A stretch of 64,000 bases of DNA from Lycocorax pyrrhopterus obiensis (GCA_014706295.1 JACSVZ010000001.1:83636237-83700236), one strand, 5' to 3'. Numbered from the stretch's first letter, positions 37,903-51,835 are shown. Program-made: numbers and translations. Notes: generated by a model from the sequence alone, not told the origin.

Positions 37903-38289
37903 CCCCTGCCATCTGGAAGGACTTAATTCACAGTAAGGTGCAAGTCCAGACACGAATTTGTAGCACTTGAGATCAGTCAAAAAAATCCAGAGTAGTTTGA
38001 AGATCACCTTTGGTAGCAGGAATTGTTAGGAATTCTGTACAACCTGGGCTGAAATATCGTGTCCAATAAGAAGAGGACAACATGAGATCCTTACTATTGT
38101 CTCTTCTACCAGAACCGTGACTCTAACTGCATACACAGAGATCACAGGGGCAGAAAATACTCTTGTATGTGGAAAATCCCGTTACCACCATAGCTGTTGC
38201 CTCACATCTTGTCTAAGATTTGCCCAGAGGTGAAATGGGCAGACAATGTCAGCATTTGTTTCCTGCAGCAGCTAATCAAGGTTCACCAC

Positions 38290-38304
38290 AAAAAAAAAAA
38301 AAAA
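38290..38304. repeat. Poly(A) tract
   Basis: Fifteen A residues followed by an A-rich continuation. No retrocopy is recognised upstream. Confidence 0.7.
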
Positions 38305-38479
38305 GAAAACAAAACCTTGATTTGACACTAAGTAAGGTGTCAGATCTGGCTGAAGATTTTGCATTTTAAGTGCAGCTCATACCAGTGACTACAACATCCA
38401 TTAGATTCACTGTCCCTGCAGAATAAAAAGGCCAAACATCTACCGCAATTATGTTCAGCTCTATAATATTAAGTGTGTG

Positions 38480-39660
38480 TGTATGAAGAAAATTGATAAA
38501 AGCATGTTAAAAAGAGATTTTAGGAGAATTAAACACTTAGAGGAGATATGGAGTTGCTGAATGATACCCCACCAGAATCATTAGTACATATCACCCTCTA
38601 ATAAGAGCTTAGAAAATGGTCAAAGAGAGCAGATACAGGCTAAGCAGCAAAGTAAATTAGGTTATGAAATGATGGAAAGACAGTTTTTAAAAAGCTGAAA
38701 ACATATCCAAAGGATGAGAAGGAAAAGGATCCTGATCTCCATAAGGAGAAATAAAGATAAAAAAATGTAAAGCAAAAAGAAGGAACAATTAGCTAAAGCA
38801 TTCAAAAAAGCCAGTATTAATTCTTCAAACCCTCAAAAGCAAAAAGCTGACCAGAGACTGTAGGATGACTTTATGATCATAGTTTAAAACTCAGCAGCTG
38901 GAGATGATGGACACCCCATTGCAGAGAAGCCAAATTCATTATCTGCATTGTTATTCACTATGGAAGAAACAGGTGAGACAGACAGAGCATTTTGGGGTAA
39001 ATTCATGAGAGAATAAGTCCAATACTGAGGCCACTGTGGAGGAAGTTACGGTGCACTAGATAATAAACCATTATGGTGTTCACCCGAGAGTCTAAGGGAG
39101 CTCACACATGAAGTAGCTGTGTTGCTTGTAGTAAAATGTGTCATTGCTTAAAACTTTCTCAGGATCTGAAGACCTCGAGGTGGATGAAGGATGTCCAGCT
39201 TCAAAGGATTCTGAGGGAATGTGGGGAGCTACAGGACTGCCTGCAACGTCAGCAAATTAGCAGAGACTCTCTAATAAGGGATAGAATTGGACAATTGAGT
39301 CTGCTGAGGAAGAATCCATAGGCTACTTTAAGGACTATTGTAAACACCTTGTCTTGTACATCTCTGAAGGGATTAACAAATACAGAGATAACATGGTCTG
39401 GTTGATATTGTCTATATGGATTTTGATAAGTTTTTGATGCAGCCCTTGCCAAAGGCTTTTTAGGAGGTGAAGCAATTGTGATAGAAGAGGGAAGATCCTG
39501 GCATAGTTATATCTGTAATTAAAAGATAAGAAACAAAGGCTTGGGGTGAATGAAGGGAGTTACCAGTGAAGTCCCAGAAGAATCTGTGCTGAGATCTGTC
39601 CTGCTCATCTCGTTTGTAAATGCCCTGCAAAAAGGGACGTCCTGCCAAAGGTCACCAGAA
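38480..39660 (+). mobile_element. Degenerate LINE (CR1-type) reverse transcriptase remnant
   Basis: The right half keeps the order of a LINE reverse transcriptase. At 39401-39433 the frame reads VDIVYMDFDKF, like the conserved DVVYLDFSKAFD block. After a frameshift come 'gcccttgccaaaggcttttta' and 'aaaagataagaaacaaaggc'. At about 39571-39618 a frame reads SEVPEESVLRSVLL, a decayed SGVPQGSVLGPVLF. Stops and frameshifts break it, so it makes no enzyme. The left half (38480 to about 39360) is less certain and the exact ends are unclear. Confidence 0.75.
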
Positions 39661-42600
39661 TGGCAGCAGGGTTTCATATAGGGAACAACTGACCATATTT
39701 GGATTATTTGGCTTCCAGAATTTGAGTGGCATGGCAAGGATGGACAAAGATGAGTTTAGTTTTCCCAGCATGTATGAAAAGTACTATATAATTTTCAGGA
39801 GTTATCTGTTCAAAGAAAATCCCCAAGAGTGAGTTAGAAATGTCACAAGTTCCATCTGCATTTTTTAGTGCCTTCCTTAACTTTTCAGGTCTGAAATGGA
39901 GACATGAATTTAATTGGATTGATTTCAGTCTTTCCAGTTTCATTTTGTTTCTGAAGTCCTGGCCATCTCCAGAGATTGATAAAATTATGTCTTCTCCTGG
40001 TACCTAAAAGTCGGACACGAATTGCTTCAGCATGAGACCCCAGAATTAGTCACAATATTCAAATTCCTGAGTATTGCTTGGGGGATTTTTTGTAAGACAC
40101 AAATTATACCTAAACAAATGGGTCTAGAGAGACTTGAGTTTACTTGCTTCTGCTGGAAAACTGGCCAGTAATAACATAGTTCCTGTTAAGAAGACTGTGG
40201 CTACATTAGTCACTGCTGAAGTGGCCCGCTGCTTTGTTTCCAGAGCAGAGTGGCTCTGGGTTCATTTAGATTGGAATGTGAGGACAGTAAATTCCTGCTC
40301 TGTCATGTAGGTGTATGATACAGCCCCCAGATTGTTTGTAGTCTTCTGAAGGATGTTGCCAGAATAAAAAGGAAAGAGGAAAGTAATTTTTGAGTTTGTC
40401 TGTATTGGGGGAGAAAAGCATTCATTGAGTAAATAAAAGATGACAAGATTAGAAGCAGCCAAAAATATTCCAGTGGGTGCTTTTTCAGCTTTACTTGGTA
40501 CCTCTGCTGCATTGTACATGCTTGTTTTTCATGAATACAAGAGAGTTAGATCAACCAGGCCAAGCTTGGATCCAATATAAATAGACGCAAAACTTTTATT
40601 GCCTGTGGTCCCAAGTCCTTATTTTCACTTAGCCTGATTTTACCCCATTGTTATGTTATTAACATCAGTAGAGTTGCTCCAGGTATTGCTGATAAGTGAT
40701 ATCAAAATCAGGTTTTTAATGAGAACTAGGCTCACTGTTTCAAGGGAAAACTGTGCCCTTAAACTGTTGCCAGAAGGAGAGCAGTGCTCATTTCCAAAGC
40801 AGACCGACTGCTGCTGCCATTTATTTGCTATGGGAGTTGTTGCAGAAGTATTGGGGTTTATGCTGATCAATAAAGGGACTCTGGTAAGCCGAAGTATTAA
40901 AGCTGTTAACTTTTTTTCTATGGATCACTTAAAAGACTTCATTAAAGGGGAGTGGACATTAAATCACTGCCATGAACATAAAATCCTGTTGTGTTCACGT
41001 GCAATACAATTAAATGTTTCAGGCATTCCAATAAGGATCAGCCCATGCTGATCCAAATCACTGAACAGGAAATGCTGCTAGGCAAGATTGTTAGCTTAAC
41101 TATGTAATTTTAATTTATGTATTAAAGTGTTGATCTAGATAATGCAATAATTGCAAATGCTTGTGTTTGAAGAGCATGAAAATTGCTAAAAAATTAAATT
41201 TTGTAATCATCAGACTGTGAAGGTTGGTCACATTGGGCAAAGAAATGTTTGTCTTGTCCCGGGGCAATGCATCTGTAATTAAGACAAGTAAAGACTCTTG
41301 GGTAGACTTAGGTCTCTGAAGCACGTACCAGCTTTTAGACTCAGTAACACACTACTGTTGCATGTGGGGTCACAGAAATGCATATTTTTGCAAGATTCCC
41401 AGTTAATAATTTCAAAAACCAACCCAAAGTCCCAAGTGCCCAAGCTATCTGCTTTATACTGTCCTTCAAATGACTTATTTCTTCCCAGGACATTTAGTTT
41501 AGCCATATTAATTTCTGAATGATGGAATGAGACAGTGTTTTCAGGGTCAGCGACTGGTTTACACTCCTGCTCTTTGCCTTCAGGCAATGGATTCTCACTC
41601 ACTGAAGAGACCTGAAGACCTGTCTGCTGTTCCACCAGTCCCTAAATCAGCTGCTTCCAGGAGGGTGTAGAGAGTATCTCCAGCTTTAGAGAATCAGCTA
41701 GCTTATTTCTGAGAGGATTTGTCACTTTGCTTTGCTGCTCCCAAAGGTTCCCCACAACTGTCAGATCACTGGGAAGTTGTTTTAGTACGAGCTGTAACTC
41801 AAAGAGTTATGTTTGACCTTCATCTTCATAAAGATGATCGTAGGCTACGACTGTACTACTTTGAACATCTACAAAAGAAAATGATAAGAAAATGTTCTTC
41901 TAGGGGATATTTAGCCAATACCCTTCTTTTTCAGTAGCAGTGTCTTGGCTCACTGCAGCTGCCTCCTCTTCCAGACACCTGAGGCTGTTCTGCCGAAGAG
42001 CTGACTTGACCTTGTGGGTACCCTGTGGTCACTCAGGGTGAGACTTGGCCTTCTGTAGATGGGATGGTGTTTCCTCCTTTCTCTGTCCTTTTAGGCTTCT
42101 TGTTTTGGGCTTTTCAGTAGTAATTCTGCTTTAGGACTTGATTAAATGTGTGCTGAAAAATTCTTTCTTTTCCTCCTTTTCCATCTGGGAGAAGACTGAT
42201 CCCTCATGCTTCTTCTAGACTGGACTTCTCTCTACTTTCCTGACCTTATGTGACTAACACTGTCCTGGGATCCTCAGATCCATATCTTTTCTGACTTCAA
42301 ATTGATTTTCCCTGTTTGCAGCATTCAGAAATCCCAGGCTGTTTAAATGTACGCGTATCTCATTGGATTTGCCATGTGGAGCTTGCTGCAGGCATTTCAT
42401 GCTTCACACACAATAAACTAATATATATGCCAGGTTTGGCACAGAATCCTGTCCTAAATTACTCCCCCCACCTGCCCACTCTTGCTTTGTGTTATTTGGA
42501 AGATTTTGCTATTACAGAATCCTGTGCTCCCAGGTGCTTTGTTGCACCTGAGTGTGCTCTCCTTAAGGCATAAGAAGATTATGTTCTGCCAGTTCCAAGG

Positions 42601-45600
42601 TTTGTTTCCTTTTCAAGCCAAAAATACACATGCTCAACATGTACTGCGAATGTTAGATTTATATTAGAGTTGCATTCAAAATCTCCAGAAAGGCAGTTCC
42701 TGCAGGGACCTTAAAATCTAGACTTCTGCTCTCTGTACCGTATCTTGCCTGTGATTTGTTGTCACTTTGCTTTTCATCCACTTTGGCCCTGTACATTTGC
42801 TGTGAAAATATGGGAGGGTTCCAGTGTATGAAACATTGAAAATTTGACTGCTTTAACCAAAAGATCTAAAGGTGGTTATATCTCTAATATCTTCTAATTC
42901 TGGTTTTCATTTACAGCCTATGAATGTATGTTGGTAAAATGTCTGTTGCCATTGAGAGAAAAATTACTATTAGCCAATCATTTTTTGTAACTCTTGGAGA
43001 GTTTCACAGTAAATGTGTTTCCTACCTGCATCCACATCAGCAGCTGTGCACATGCCTATATACAATTTCTGGAGGAAAACTACTCATACTAGTTAGAACC
43101 CAAATGAGACATAAACTGTGGCCTCATGTCAGCATGATTTCAGTTCTGCTGAAGTTAATGGGAAATTAGTGTGTGCTTCTACACAAGTGTTTCCTGCCTT
43201 TGGGGCCACCCTGCATATAAATACTGCATCTTCTGTGAGTCTAACATGGGCAGGGCAACTCAACACAGAGCTGTGAAAGAAGAGGAAGAGTTCAAAAAAA
43301 GGAATTGCTGCAGCATGTCATAAAATGGGTGTTCGTTGTCTCCTTTCATCAACTTTTCCCTAAGACTGTTTACTTAAAAGCTCCTCGGCTATTGCCAGGA
43401 ATGCAGCTATCCTATTTTAGGCCATATCTACTCAATAAAAGTCTAAGCCCACAGTGCATGAGGGGTACTTTGCACTGGTGTTGAGATGCTGCAGTGCTGT
43501 GGTCCACCAGACTCTGCAGGTATTTAAAATAAACCTCTTTTCTCTAAGGTGCTCATCCTTTCTGAAGTAAAAAGCAAACATTTAAATGCAGCTTTGCTGT
43601 TGGGCCATTTTTCTTTCATTTGTATAAACTGAAGCTCCTAAAACTACACGAGGTTGATGTCTCCAGATAATCTACCAAAATCAGATGCACAGAGAGAAGT
43701 AAATGAGAGGGTCTACAGCACAGGGAGTAGGCAAGCGACAGTAGAAGCCATAAGGCAGATGGAAAGGAGGAACTGATAGAAATTTAGCCTTATTTTATGT
43801 GTGTTGCATATTGCCAATGCTTCTGCTGGATCATTGGGTCTTGTGTTTTAAGAACTTACCCCCTTTTATGGGTGTGAAAACATAGCAGATATGGTGAAAA
43901 CACAAGAAAGAAGGATTTTATACTTCTATAACCTGCTGCAGAAAAGTACTACCTTGTTCAGTCTGATAAGCTATGGGGATCATAATGCCCTCACTGCTGT
44001 ATTTGTAAATGCTTTTTGTGGCCTCTGCTCTGAATCTAAACAAACCAATTTAAACAGCCCTGTAAGTCAACTTGATCCAGTCTCCCTACCAGAAAGGGAG
44101 GCCTCTCTTATTAGCAATTTCAAATGGACAACTTCCATATGTCTGGCCTGTAGTCTTTGTACCAGATCTTTGTTTTTGTATGAGTAGACTAAAAGGTGGA
44201 AAAATAGCAGTAGTTTGGGAGTGTGTGAGGGATGAACCAAAACAACTGTCTTTTAACTGCTTGGATCAGATTCAGCCTGGCAGCTGAAGTCCAGCCCCAA
44301 GCAGGGGTGAATTTGGCATCATCAGGCACTGTTCCATGGCTGGTGGGGTGGATTTGTCCTGCCTGGAATTTGAAAAACAGGCTGTTTCTTGTGCTTTCTT
44401 CACTCTGATGCTAATTAAGAATTTGACCTTTTGAGAGGTCAGTGTCTTGGTGCACCCGAGAGTCTTGTAGGTGAGTGGGTATTCAAGCTAAATCTTCAAA
44501 TACAAGTCAGCCCTGCAGCTATCTTAAGGAGCAGCATCTTCTCATCTGCTTAGGGCTGACAGGCTGCCACTTTGCCATGGCTTTCTGTGTTGCACTGTCA
44601 CTCCTTTCTGTGTGAGGCTTTTTGCTGGGACCCAAAAGCTCATGTCGGATTTAAGCTCTCGGTTCTGCATTTAGCTCATGCTGAGATCTTTGTGCTACTT
44701 TACCTCACTTCATTCAAGTGTTCATCTGACAGTTATTTGATTTTTCTCCTTGCTCTCTACTAGGTGAAATGGGGCCATCTGTTTACAGCTATGAGTTTTC
44801 CCACTAATTTTCTTAGACATCAGCTCAGGACCTGATGTCAACGTGCAGGATTTAAGAAAGCCTATTTTGGCTGGCATAGCAGGCTGTCTGTCTGTGCACA
44901 TGCCTAAAGTGATCTCCTGCTGGGGGCTGGGAAGGGAATTCCTCTATCAGGTGCAGCACACAAAGAGCCAGAAGTATTTGTGAAGAAGGGAAAAGCTCAC
45001 ATTCCTTCAGGGCATCAGCTACCTGCAGCTTAGATGGGGACGTGCAAAGGGGACCTGCCAGCCTTTTGCTCAGGGGACCAGCTTGGTTCTGGCATGTTGG
45101 TATTCATCTCTTTGACTCTCTGTGTACCACAGCAATTATTACACATTCTACAGGAGGAAAACCTGACATCCAGTTCCTACCTGCTGTATTAAAGCCCTTT
45201 CTTAACTTTATTTCTCTCTGGGTGCTTCTAGGGCGCTGTGGTCTGTAGCTCCCCACAGTGGGAGATATCTGGAAATGCTTTAGGCTCCAGTGAGTTTGCA
45301 AGGATGGAGGAAGGGTGACTGGGTTTGGTTTTTTAACTGTCTCTGCACTTGGCCTGTTTCACCCTTTGCAGGAGGTAAAATATGTCCCAAGTAATGAGAT
45401 TTTTTTTTTTTTTCAGTTTGTCTTCAAGGTTCAAAGGAGTAGAGATGCTTGGTAGCTTTTGTCTCCCCTTTGGGAAAGAAAAATGCAGCCCTCAGATTCC
45501 TGTTGCACTGCTGGAGAGTGAAATCCAGGGTATTTCACTGAGGGCAGGAAGGGGAAAATCTCTCATTAGACAGAATACAAGCATACAGGCATCTGCAAGC

Positions 45601-47190
45601 CAAATAGTCACAAATTAGGAGGTGAGGGATTTAAAAGCAGGTTCTGGTTTTATTTGGATCAGGTTTGACTCAAATGAGGTGGTTAACAGTTCTCCCATGT
45701 TTCAGTCTGCTTCTCTGAAGGGTGACTGGAGAGATGCCACAGCTCTGCTAGTCCCTCCTGGGAAGAATTGTTTGGGATGTCTCATATAGTGTTTGAACTG
45801 ACTCCTCAAGTGGGCATGGGTTTGGTTGATGACCACAAAAGAGAATAAGGGCAAGAAGATGGGATGGAGAGTTGTGCCTTTGTCAAATCCCATCTGCAGC
45901 TGCTGGAAGTGGGTCTTAGATTGAGACTAGTCTTGAGTGCACGCAGTCTGTGTGGAGGGGGAATGCCTCTCATGGGACAGCTTTTAGCAGCAGCAGACCT
46001 TGTCTAGGATAAGATGCCATCTGAGATTAAAACTCAGAAAGGTCCACGTGGCTGGTTCCACAATGTGCAGATCGTGGGAAGGACAGTGGTGAGCACTGGA
46101 CTGTGGATGGACTCCTTGGCCCTGCCCCATGGACATGGGTCACACCAAGGTGCATGAGCCACATCCGCCACTCCTGACCAAGTGCGTGAACTGGATATTC
46201 AGTTATTTCAATAAGCAACCACTTAAGTCAGCATTTTCGCAGCTGAAGCAACACAGAATAAGACTTTTCTAGTACACACACACTGGCCACCTTACGAGTG
46301 GCTGTCACACAACACAGGACAATCCCATGTTGGGTTTCCAGCTTTGCATTTGTTCTTGAGCCTGAGATAGTCCTAAAGAACAGGACAGAATAGGGTATTC
46401 CTCCAGATCTTCACCTCATTATGTTACTGTGATTCGTTTAATTTTTTTACGTCTATATCTGTGGAGAATGCTTTAAAATGGGCTCGAATATTTCTTCAAA
46501 AGTGTGATTTACATCCTATATTTGGTGTTAATAACCTTAGTTTGCATGCGTGTGTTTGCTGCCACTTGCTATTAGTTGCATTTAATTCAGCCGAAATAAC
46601 AAGCATCTACACAGGTTAATCTTCTGTTCATAATCTGTTTTTATTCCAATTCATTTCATTGTGTGCCCCAGCACTGGGATTCCAGCCCTCCATCCATTAC
46701 TGCACCTTGCAAACAGAAGTGATATCTTCTAGTCAGGACAGGTCTCTCTGGAGGAAAGGAGATCTGGGAGGAAAATTTGAGAACCAGTGCACTAGTTTAG
46801 CACTGAAACTTTTGGACTGCACACACAACAGAAAGATAGGAGTAGTCTGAAAACATTCAGAGATTTTGGACCATTCCCACTGGACTATTTGTTCAGGTCT
46901 GTTGCAAACATTGTGTGCCTCCAGTCAGTATTTAATTTTCTTTTTTTCTTGTACCTATATCTGTACTTTATATAATGTCTTTAGGAAGGACAAGGAAGGA
47001 GGTCAATCCTTCATAAGGATACTGGGAATAATGCCCTAGCAGCTCCCTTCAGGACAGTCCTGGCCTGAAATAGTCTAAACTGTTTCTTGAATATATTTCA
47101 TAGTGTTTGATTCAGCTGTGACTTGTGCCCTATGTTTTTTTTTCACAAAAGCCATAAACTGAAGGAAACATAAGCACAACATATCTTTAA

Positions 47191-47246
47191 ATAAAATATA
47201 CTACATCTAGCAATGTAGTTCTATAAAATATACCACATCTAGCAAT
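47191..47246. repeat. Imperfect 32-bp tandem duplication
   Basis: ATAAAATATACTACATCTAG at 47191 recurs 32 bp later at 47223 with one change, and both are followed by CAAT. This is a small local duplication in AT-rich intron. Confidence 0.7.
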
Positions 47247-49363
47247 AAAAATTGCTGGTTTATATTATATGATAACATTTAAAAAACAGATAGTGAAGGG
47301 CTAAACTTTAAAGGGTTTGAAAAATTTATCTAGAGGAATGCTTCCCAACTTGCTTCACTATAATCATATTTGAGTAGCACCAACAGGAGCAGCTGATGGG
47401 CTTCAGTGGGGACTGTGCTTCTAATAAACACTTAGGATTTATTAATAGTGATTTCAAGAAGCAATTTTATTTATAACCCTAAATAAAACCATGTGAATTC
47501 TTGTTTTCTAAATACATCATCATTGCATCTGTGCATTTAGGCAGCATTCCTGTGCACTGCGGCTGGGAATTGGCCACCAGGCACTGAAAACCTGATTATT
47601 TCCAGGCAGGTTGTGATACAGATCTGTGTCACTACTCTAATTCTTGACAAAATTTTTCAGAGTTCTAAAAGTCAAACCCCAATGCCCTGGAAACTACATT
47701 TTGCTATGGCTGCAATTTAGTAAGGGATTTTCCAGGGAGGAAGGTTCACGTAGCAGTGAGTGTCCAACCATTCCTGTCTCATGAACTCAGTGCTGTAGTG
47801 GAGGGCTGCAATAACATCTTTGCTGCAAGCTGATTTACACAGATACACCCAGAACAAACATTTCCTGTCATTTTTTATCTTCTTTGTTAGATACAAACAC
47901 AAATGTCTCCAAGGACAATCAAATGGGAGCACTTTGAAATGAACCCAAGCAGTGAGCAAGTGCATTAACATGCAGGGTCCCGTTTGAGTTTTCTAATTAA
48001 ACTCAATTGTGTTCTCTGACCTGCATTTTAAATACTGAATATTTAGTGAGATTCATACTTTTTTCCTCCTAGCCTGGCTCCTTTCAGGCTTTGTTCAGCA
48101 TGTGAATAGCTCCATTAGGGAAATGTGAAAGCACTGGACTATGCATTGAGTTGCTATTTTGACATTCCAGAGGGAGATGCTACTAAGCTGTAAATTACAG
48201 AATTGGACATCATTGATTTGAATTCAGATCAGTTTGGCCTGAAAAGCTGGGTTTAGCTATTTGACCTGCCCTGACCCGTTTCTGTCCTTTGTTTAGTAGG
48301 TACCTGAGTTTTTTGCTAATTTCTTCCTACTCTCCTGTGTACAGAAATCTAAAGTATTCAAATGTTTTAGCCCATATCCCTTGCTTTGGTGAAATAAAAA
48401 TAATTTTGTGCTTCATCATAACATGAGATTTCTAAACATTTTTGGGGCTGCCCTTTCTCTCTCTTTTTTTTTTTCTTCCCAGCATGCCACAGTTTCAATA
48501 GTGTAGTTACAAGGAGAAGAAAATTGCTCATAAAACCCATCAAACTCTGACATTGTTGAAGCTAACATTTAATATAGTATTTACAGTTACCTGAAATGAG
48601 ATTGTCAAGATGCTGGGTTGGCAAACCTTGACTCCAGGAAGAAGTAGAGCACTCTCTGCCTGAGCCATAGCCTAGTGCAGAGCTCTGCTTGCATGTTGGA
48701 GGGACAGACCTGGGGCAGTAAGACCAGCATGGTGAATCTGTGCTGTGCTTGAGACAGATGCTGAAGAGGCAGCAGTAGCCCCTATAAGATGGAGGGAGAA
48801 GAAGGAAGAAGCAGTGAAGTGAGGAGCATCACCCGTTTTTTCAAGTGAGATTCACAGAAAGGTTGAGATTTAAGAGACTGGGTGTAGTTCCCTGGATTTT
48901 CCTGTGACTTACTGAATTAACTTGAAAGTTTGGAGCACTGCTGAATCATAATACAAATGCAAGTCTTTATTTTCTACTTCCAAAGTCTCTTAAACCAAAT
49001 GCATGAACACCTCAGCCAATTACATGTGTGGGTGCAGATAGACTGTTCAGGCAAAAGCCCCAGACCTTCAAAAGGAAACCCACTGGATGCAAAGCAGATG
49101 CCCATTTGCCATCTTTGCAAATAATTTTGCACTTTTTCAAGCAGCTGGTGCTGGCTGTTTTCAGAGCCTGCTCTCCTCTCTTGGGTCACTGGTCTGACAC
49201 CATTGCTGTGGGTGCTCTGCATCCTTCCTGCACCTCCTGCCTTCCCCCCATCCCATGTGTTCCCACACTGCAGAGTCCAGCATTTCACAAACACAGACAC
49301 CGGACTTTGCTCGTGCAGCAAGGTGCTGCAGTGGAGGGGAGCTTGCTGAGGCACGCTGAGGCT

Positions 49364-49382
49364 CTGCTGCTGCTGCTGCTGC
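49364..49382. repeat. Short CTG trinucleotide repeat
   Basis: About six CTG units. Antisense frames read through it as poly-Gln or poly-Ala, which explains the odd composition of the open frames there; they are not genes. Confidence 0.75.
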
Positions 49383-51049
49383 ATCCTCCCTGGGGTTAAT
49401 GTACTTCCAAGCCAAGTGCTCCAACCTCCACAGCTTGCTGACTCAAGCTTTTGAAAAGACAGATGTACTGCAGCAGGAGCACTTCACCAAGTTGTTTGCT
49501 TCCTACTCCCTTTTTGATATGGCCTTTGGAGAGGCTAGGAGAAATGGGAAAACACAGCTTAACATTCTTATTCTGCTGCCATAGGGAGGCAGGAGACGCC
49601 TTCCTGGCTGTTGCCAGTTTTCCTTGACTGCCACTAGTTTATTGTCCAAGTCTGGAAGAGAAGGCCTTCTGAGGCTGAATTATGTTGTTTATCGTTCCTG
49701 GCTGTACATTAAGGAATGGAGAATTTTTTGTTTTCACTCCCTCAATGCAAGTCATGAATGCAATGATACTGTGCCCAGCATTTGGTCTGTAGGTTGGCTG
49801 ATGTTGGATCATAGAAGGTCTGTGTACTGGGCACGTAAAGCTGATATAAAAGGTTTTTCTTAGTGCAGAGAGGAGCTGGCACCAAGCCCTCTGCATCTCT
49901 TTCCATTTCAGTGCAGAGGATTTGCAGGGGAACTGTGAAAGTCATGGGCTGTGGGTGGCATTGCTGTAAGTCTGCAATGAGGAACAAGTCCTTTAGCTGA
50001 CTGAAGCAGCCATCAGCTGGCTCCAGATGTGAGCTGGCAGCCACTTCTGCATGCAGCCCTGTGCTGTCCCAGCTGATTGCAGCCACAGCTGAGAGCTATG
50101 TCTGGAGATGGACAGTAATGCCAGACAGCAGTGAACTGCCTGGATGCTGTGCACAGGGCTGTGATGTAGGACATGGTAGTGGGAAGAAATGATAATTCAA
50201 GAATGCTCATCGCTGTGATGTAGTAACAGCTTAAAGACACAGGAAGGAGAGAACAAAGGTAGGAAACAAAAGATGTACAAAACAGAGAAAGGTGTACATA
50301 GCCTGCATTTCCTTTAACGTTTTTTTTTTTCATTTCATGCTTTTGGAGACATTTTCCCACCTGATTGTTACACTTTTATAACAACTGTGGTACACAAATT
50401 AAACAAATGGCTTGTTCCATTTTGCCTTTTCCAGTCCTGCGTTGCTCCCCCAAGAAGCGTGGTGCAGAGGTTCTCTGGCTGTAGCTGCCAAGTAACTCAT
50501 TCTGATGGGAACCTGCTGCTCTTTGAAGCATTCAGTCTAGTAGTTTTCTCCTGAAATGTGAGGTGTAGCAAACATTTCTGGTAGTGGCAGCTGCAATACT
50601 TACTTCTTGTTAGCCTGAACAGCTTGTGCTTTGTGTGGTTTTGATAGAAACCATATAGTAAACGATAAAGAAACGATATCGTAAAATGACTCCATGGTAA
50701 TGTTACCCGCCTGTTCACCGCTCCCTTTAAGTTCTCATGCACTCAGGAGGCCTGAGCAATCTGCATTTATCAGCTGCTTCTTGAGATCATGGGAATGCTG
50801 TTGGCACTGGGAGCAGTGATTCCCCCTTCCTGAGTTTACTGAAACCAGAACGACCTTCCATCATGGCCCATGCACTTTGCCATGGCAGAACACAGAAACT
50901 AAAAAATCATCCCTTTAAGCTGGCTGTTAGAAATTTAGATGCCAGCAGTGATATAACAGAGGGCTCTATTTTCTGTACTTTTTACTGCTTTCTTCATGTT
51001 GTAGGGTTTGAGTTAGAAGTGATTTTGGAGCAATGCAGTTGAGGTATTT

Positions 51050-51835
51050 ATTCATTACGTTTGCTGATGACAACAAGCTATGGAGTGTCTCTGGGCACAT
51101 CTGAGGGCAGAACTAGAATGCAAAATTTTTTGCACCAACTGCAGTAATTACATGAAAAAGCATACTTATGTGAGGTTGGTTTGCAGTAATCAACAGTGCA
51201 AACACAAGCTGAGGAGAGAAATCCAGCCAGGGAGCACATCTGCAGGAAAGGATCCGAAGGGGGGTTCGAGGGGTTGTGGCGGATCTCAAACCAAACACAA
51301 GACAACAATCTCATACTGGTGTTAAAAAAAAATCCAGGCTCCATATGAGTATGTATAGATTGGGGTGTTCTTTGCAAGATGTGTTTAGTAAACCTTCTCC
51401 TCCCCTTGACCTGCACAATTGAGCTGGGTGCTACGCCCCATCTAGCTCACAGCACTTCCAAAGAGCTGTGGCACTTCGGTCAGAAGCTGGAGGTACATTC
51501 CATAAAGGAGTGAGGGTGACATGACAGTGGTCTTCAAATATCTGAAGTGGGGCAGTGACACAGAGGGATAAATTGGTGTTTGTAGCTCTGGGAGACATGC
51601 TGGGAAGTAGTGAGCTTCACTGCAAGTGAGGGCTGGACAACAGGACGGTTTTCTGAAGTGAACTGAATGGGTGATGTGGAACTTCTAACATGGGAGATTG
51701 TTAAGACTAAACAAAAGGTCTGTCCAGAGGGGTGTAGGTGTAGCCCATCTTGTCTTATGGTGGAAGAATGAGCCAGAGGACCTCTTCATGCCCCCTCCAA
51801 CCCCTTTTCTTCTCTGTGACTAAAAGAAAGTAGCT
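51050..51835 (+). mobile_element. Ancient CR1-type LINE with RT active-site relic
   Basis: At 51060-51071 a frame reads FADD, followed by NKLW, matching the catalytic Y/F-A-D-D box of LINE reverse transcriptases. Downstream, landmarks of old CR1 elements follow in order: 'gcaggaaaggatccgaaggg', 'gtggcggatctcaaacc', 'gacaacaatctcata', then after an internal deletion 'cagaagctggaggtacatt', 'agtggtcttcaaatatctga' and 'agaggacctcttcatgcccc'. It is highly diverged and sense to ME3. It cannot encode an active enzyme. Confidence 0.8.

Larger units (their letters stand above)
35739..38479. other. ME3 intron 1 block
   Basis: Intronic sequence holding a short CR1 3' end, a 30-bp minisatellite and a poly(A) tract, listed separately. 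No exon is recognised. Confidence 0.5.
39661..51049. other. ME3 intron 1 block
   Basis: About 11 kb with no recognised CR1 or LTR copy. It holds a 32-bp tandem duplication at 47191-47246, a poly(T) run near 45400-45413 and a short CTG repeat at 49364-49382. Frames of up to 136 codons look like chance. Confidence 0.5.

Noticed and set aside
39136..39321. Frame containing LSQD and DVQLQRIL, reminiscent of the LSQDVQLLRIM segment of ME3 exon 2
   Set aside because: The two pieces are separated by seven residues, there is no GMAFTLEERLQLGIHG before them and no fitting splice sites, and the stretch lies within a degenerate LINE remnant. The likeness looks like chance.
44576..44620. CCATGGCTTTCTGTG as a possible exon 2 start (GMAFTL)
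   Set aside because: There is no AG acceptor in the right place, and the downstream codons do not follow the malic-enzyme sequence.
48974..49424. Gln-rich and Ala-rich frames
   Set aside because: They are produced by a short CTG microsatellite read in different frames.
51260..51285. GGTTCGAGGGG as a tRNA T-arm
   Set aside because: There is no matching acceptor stem, D arm or A box upstream, and it lies inside an old CR1 element.
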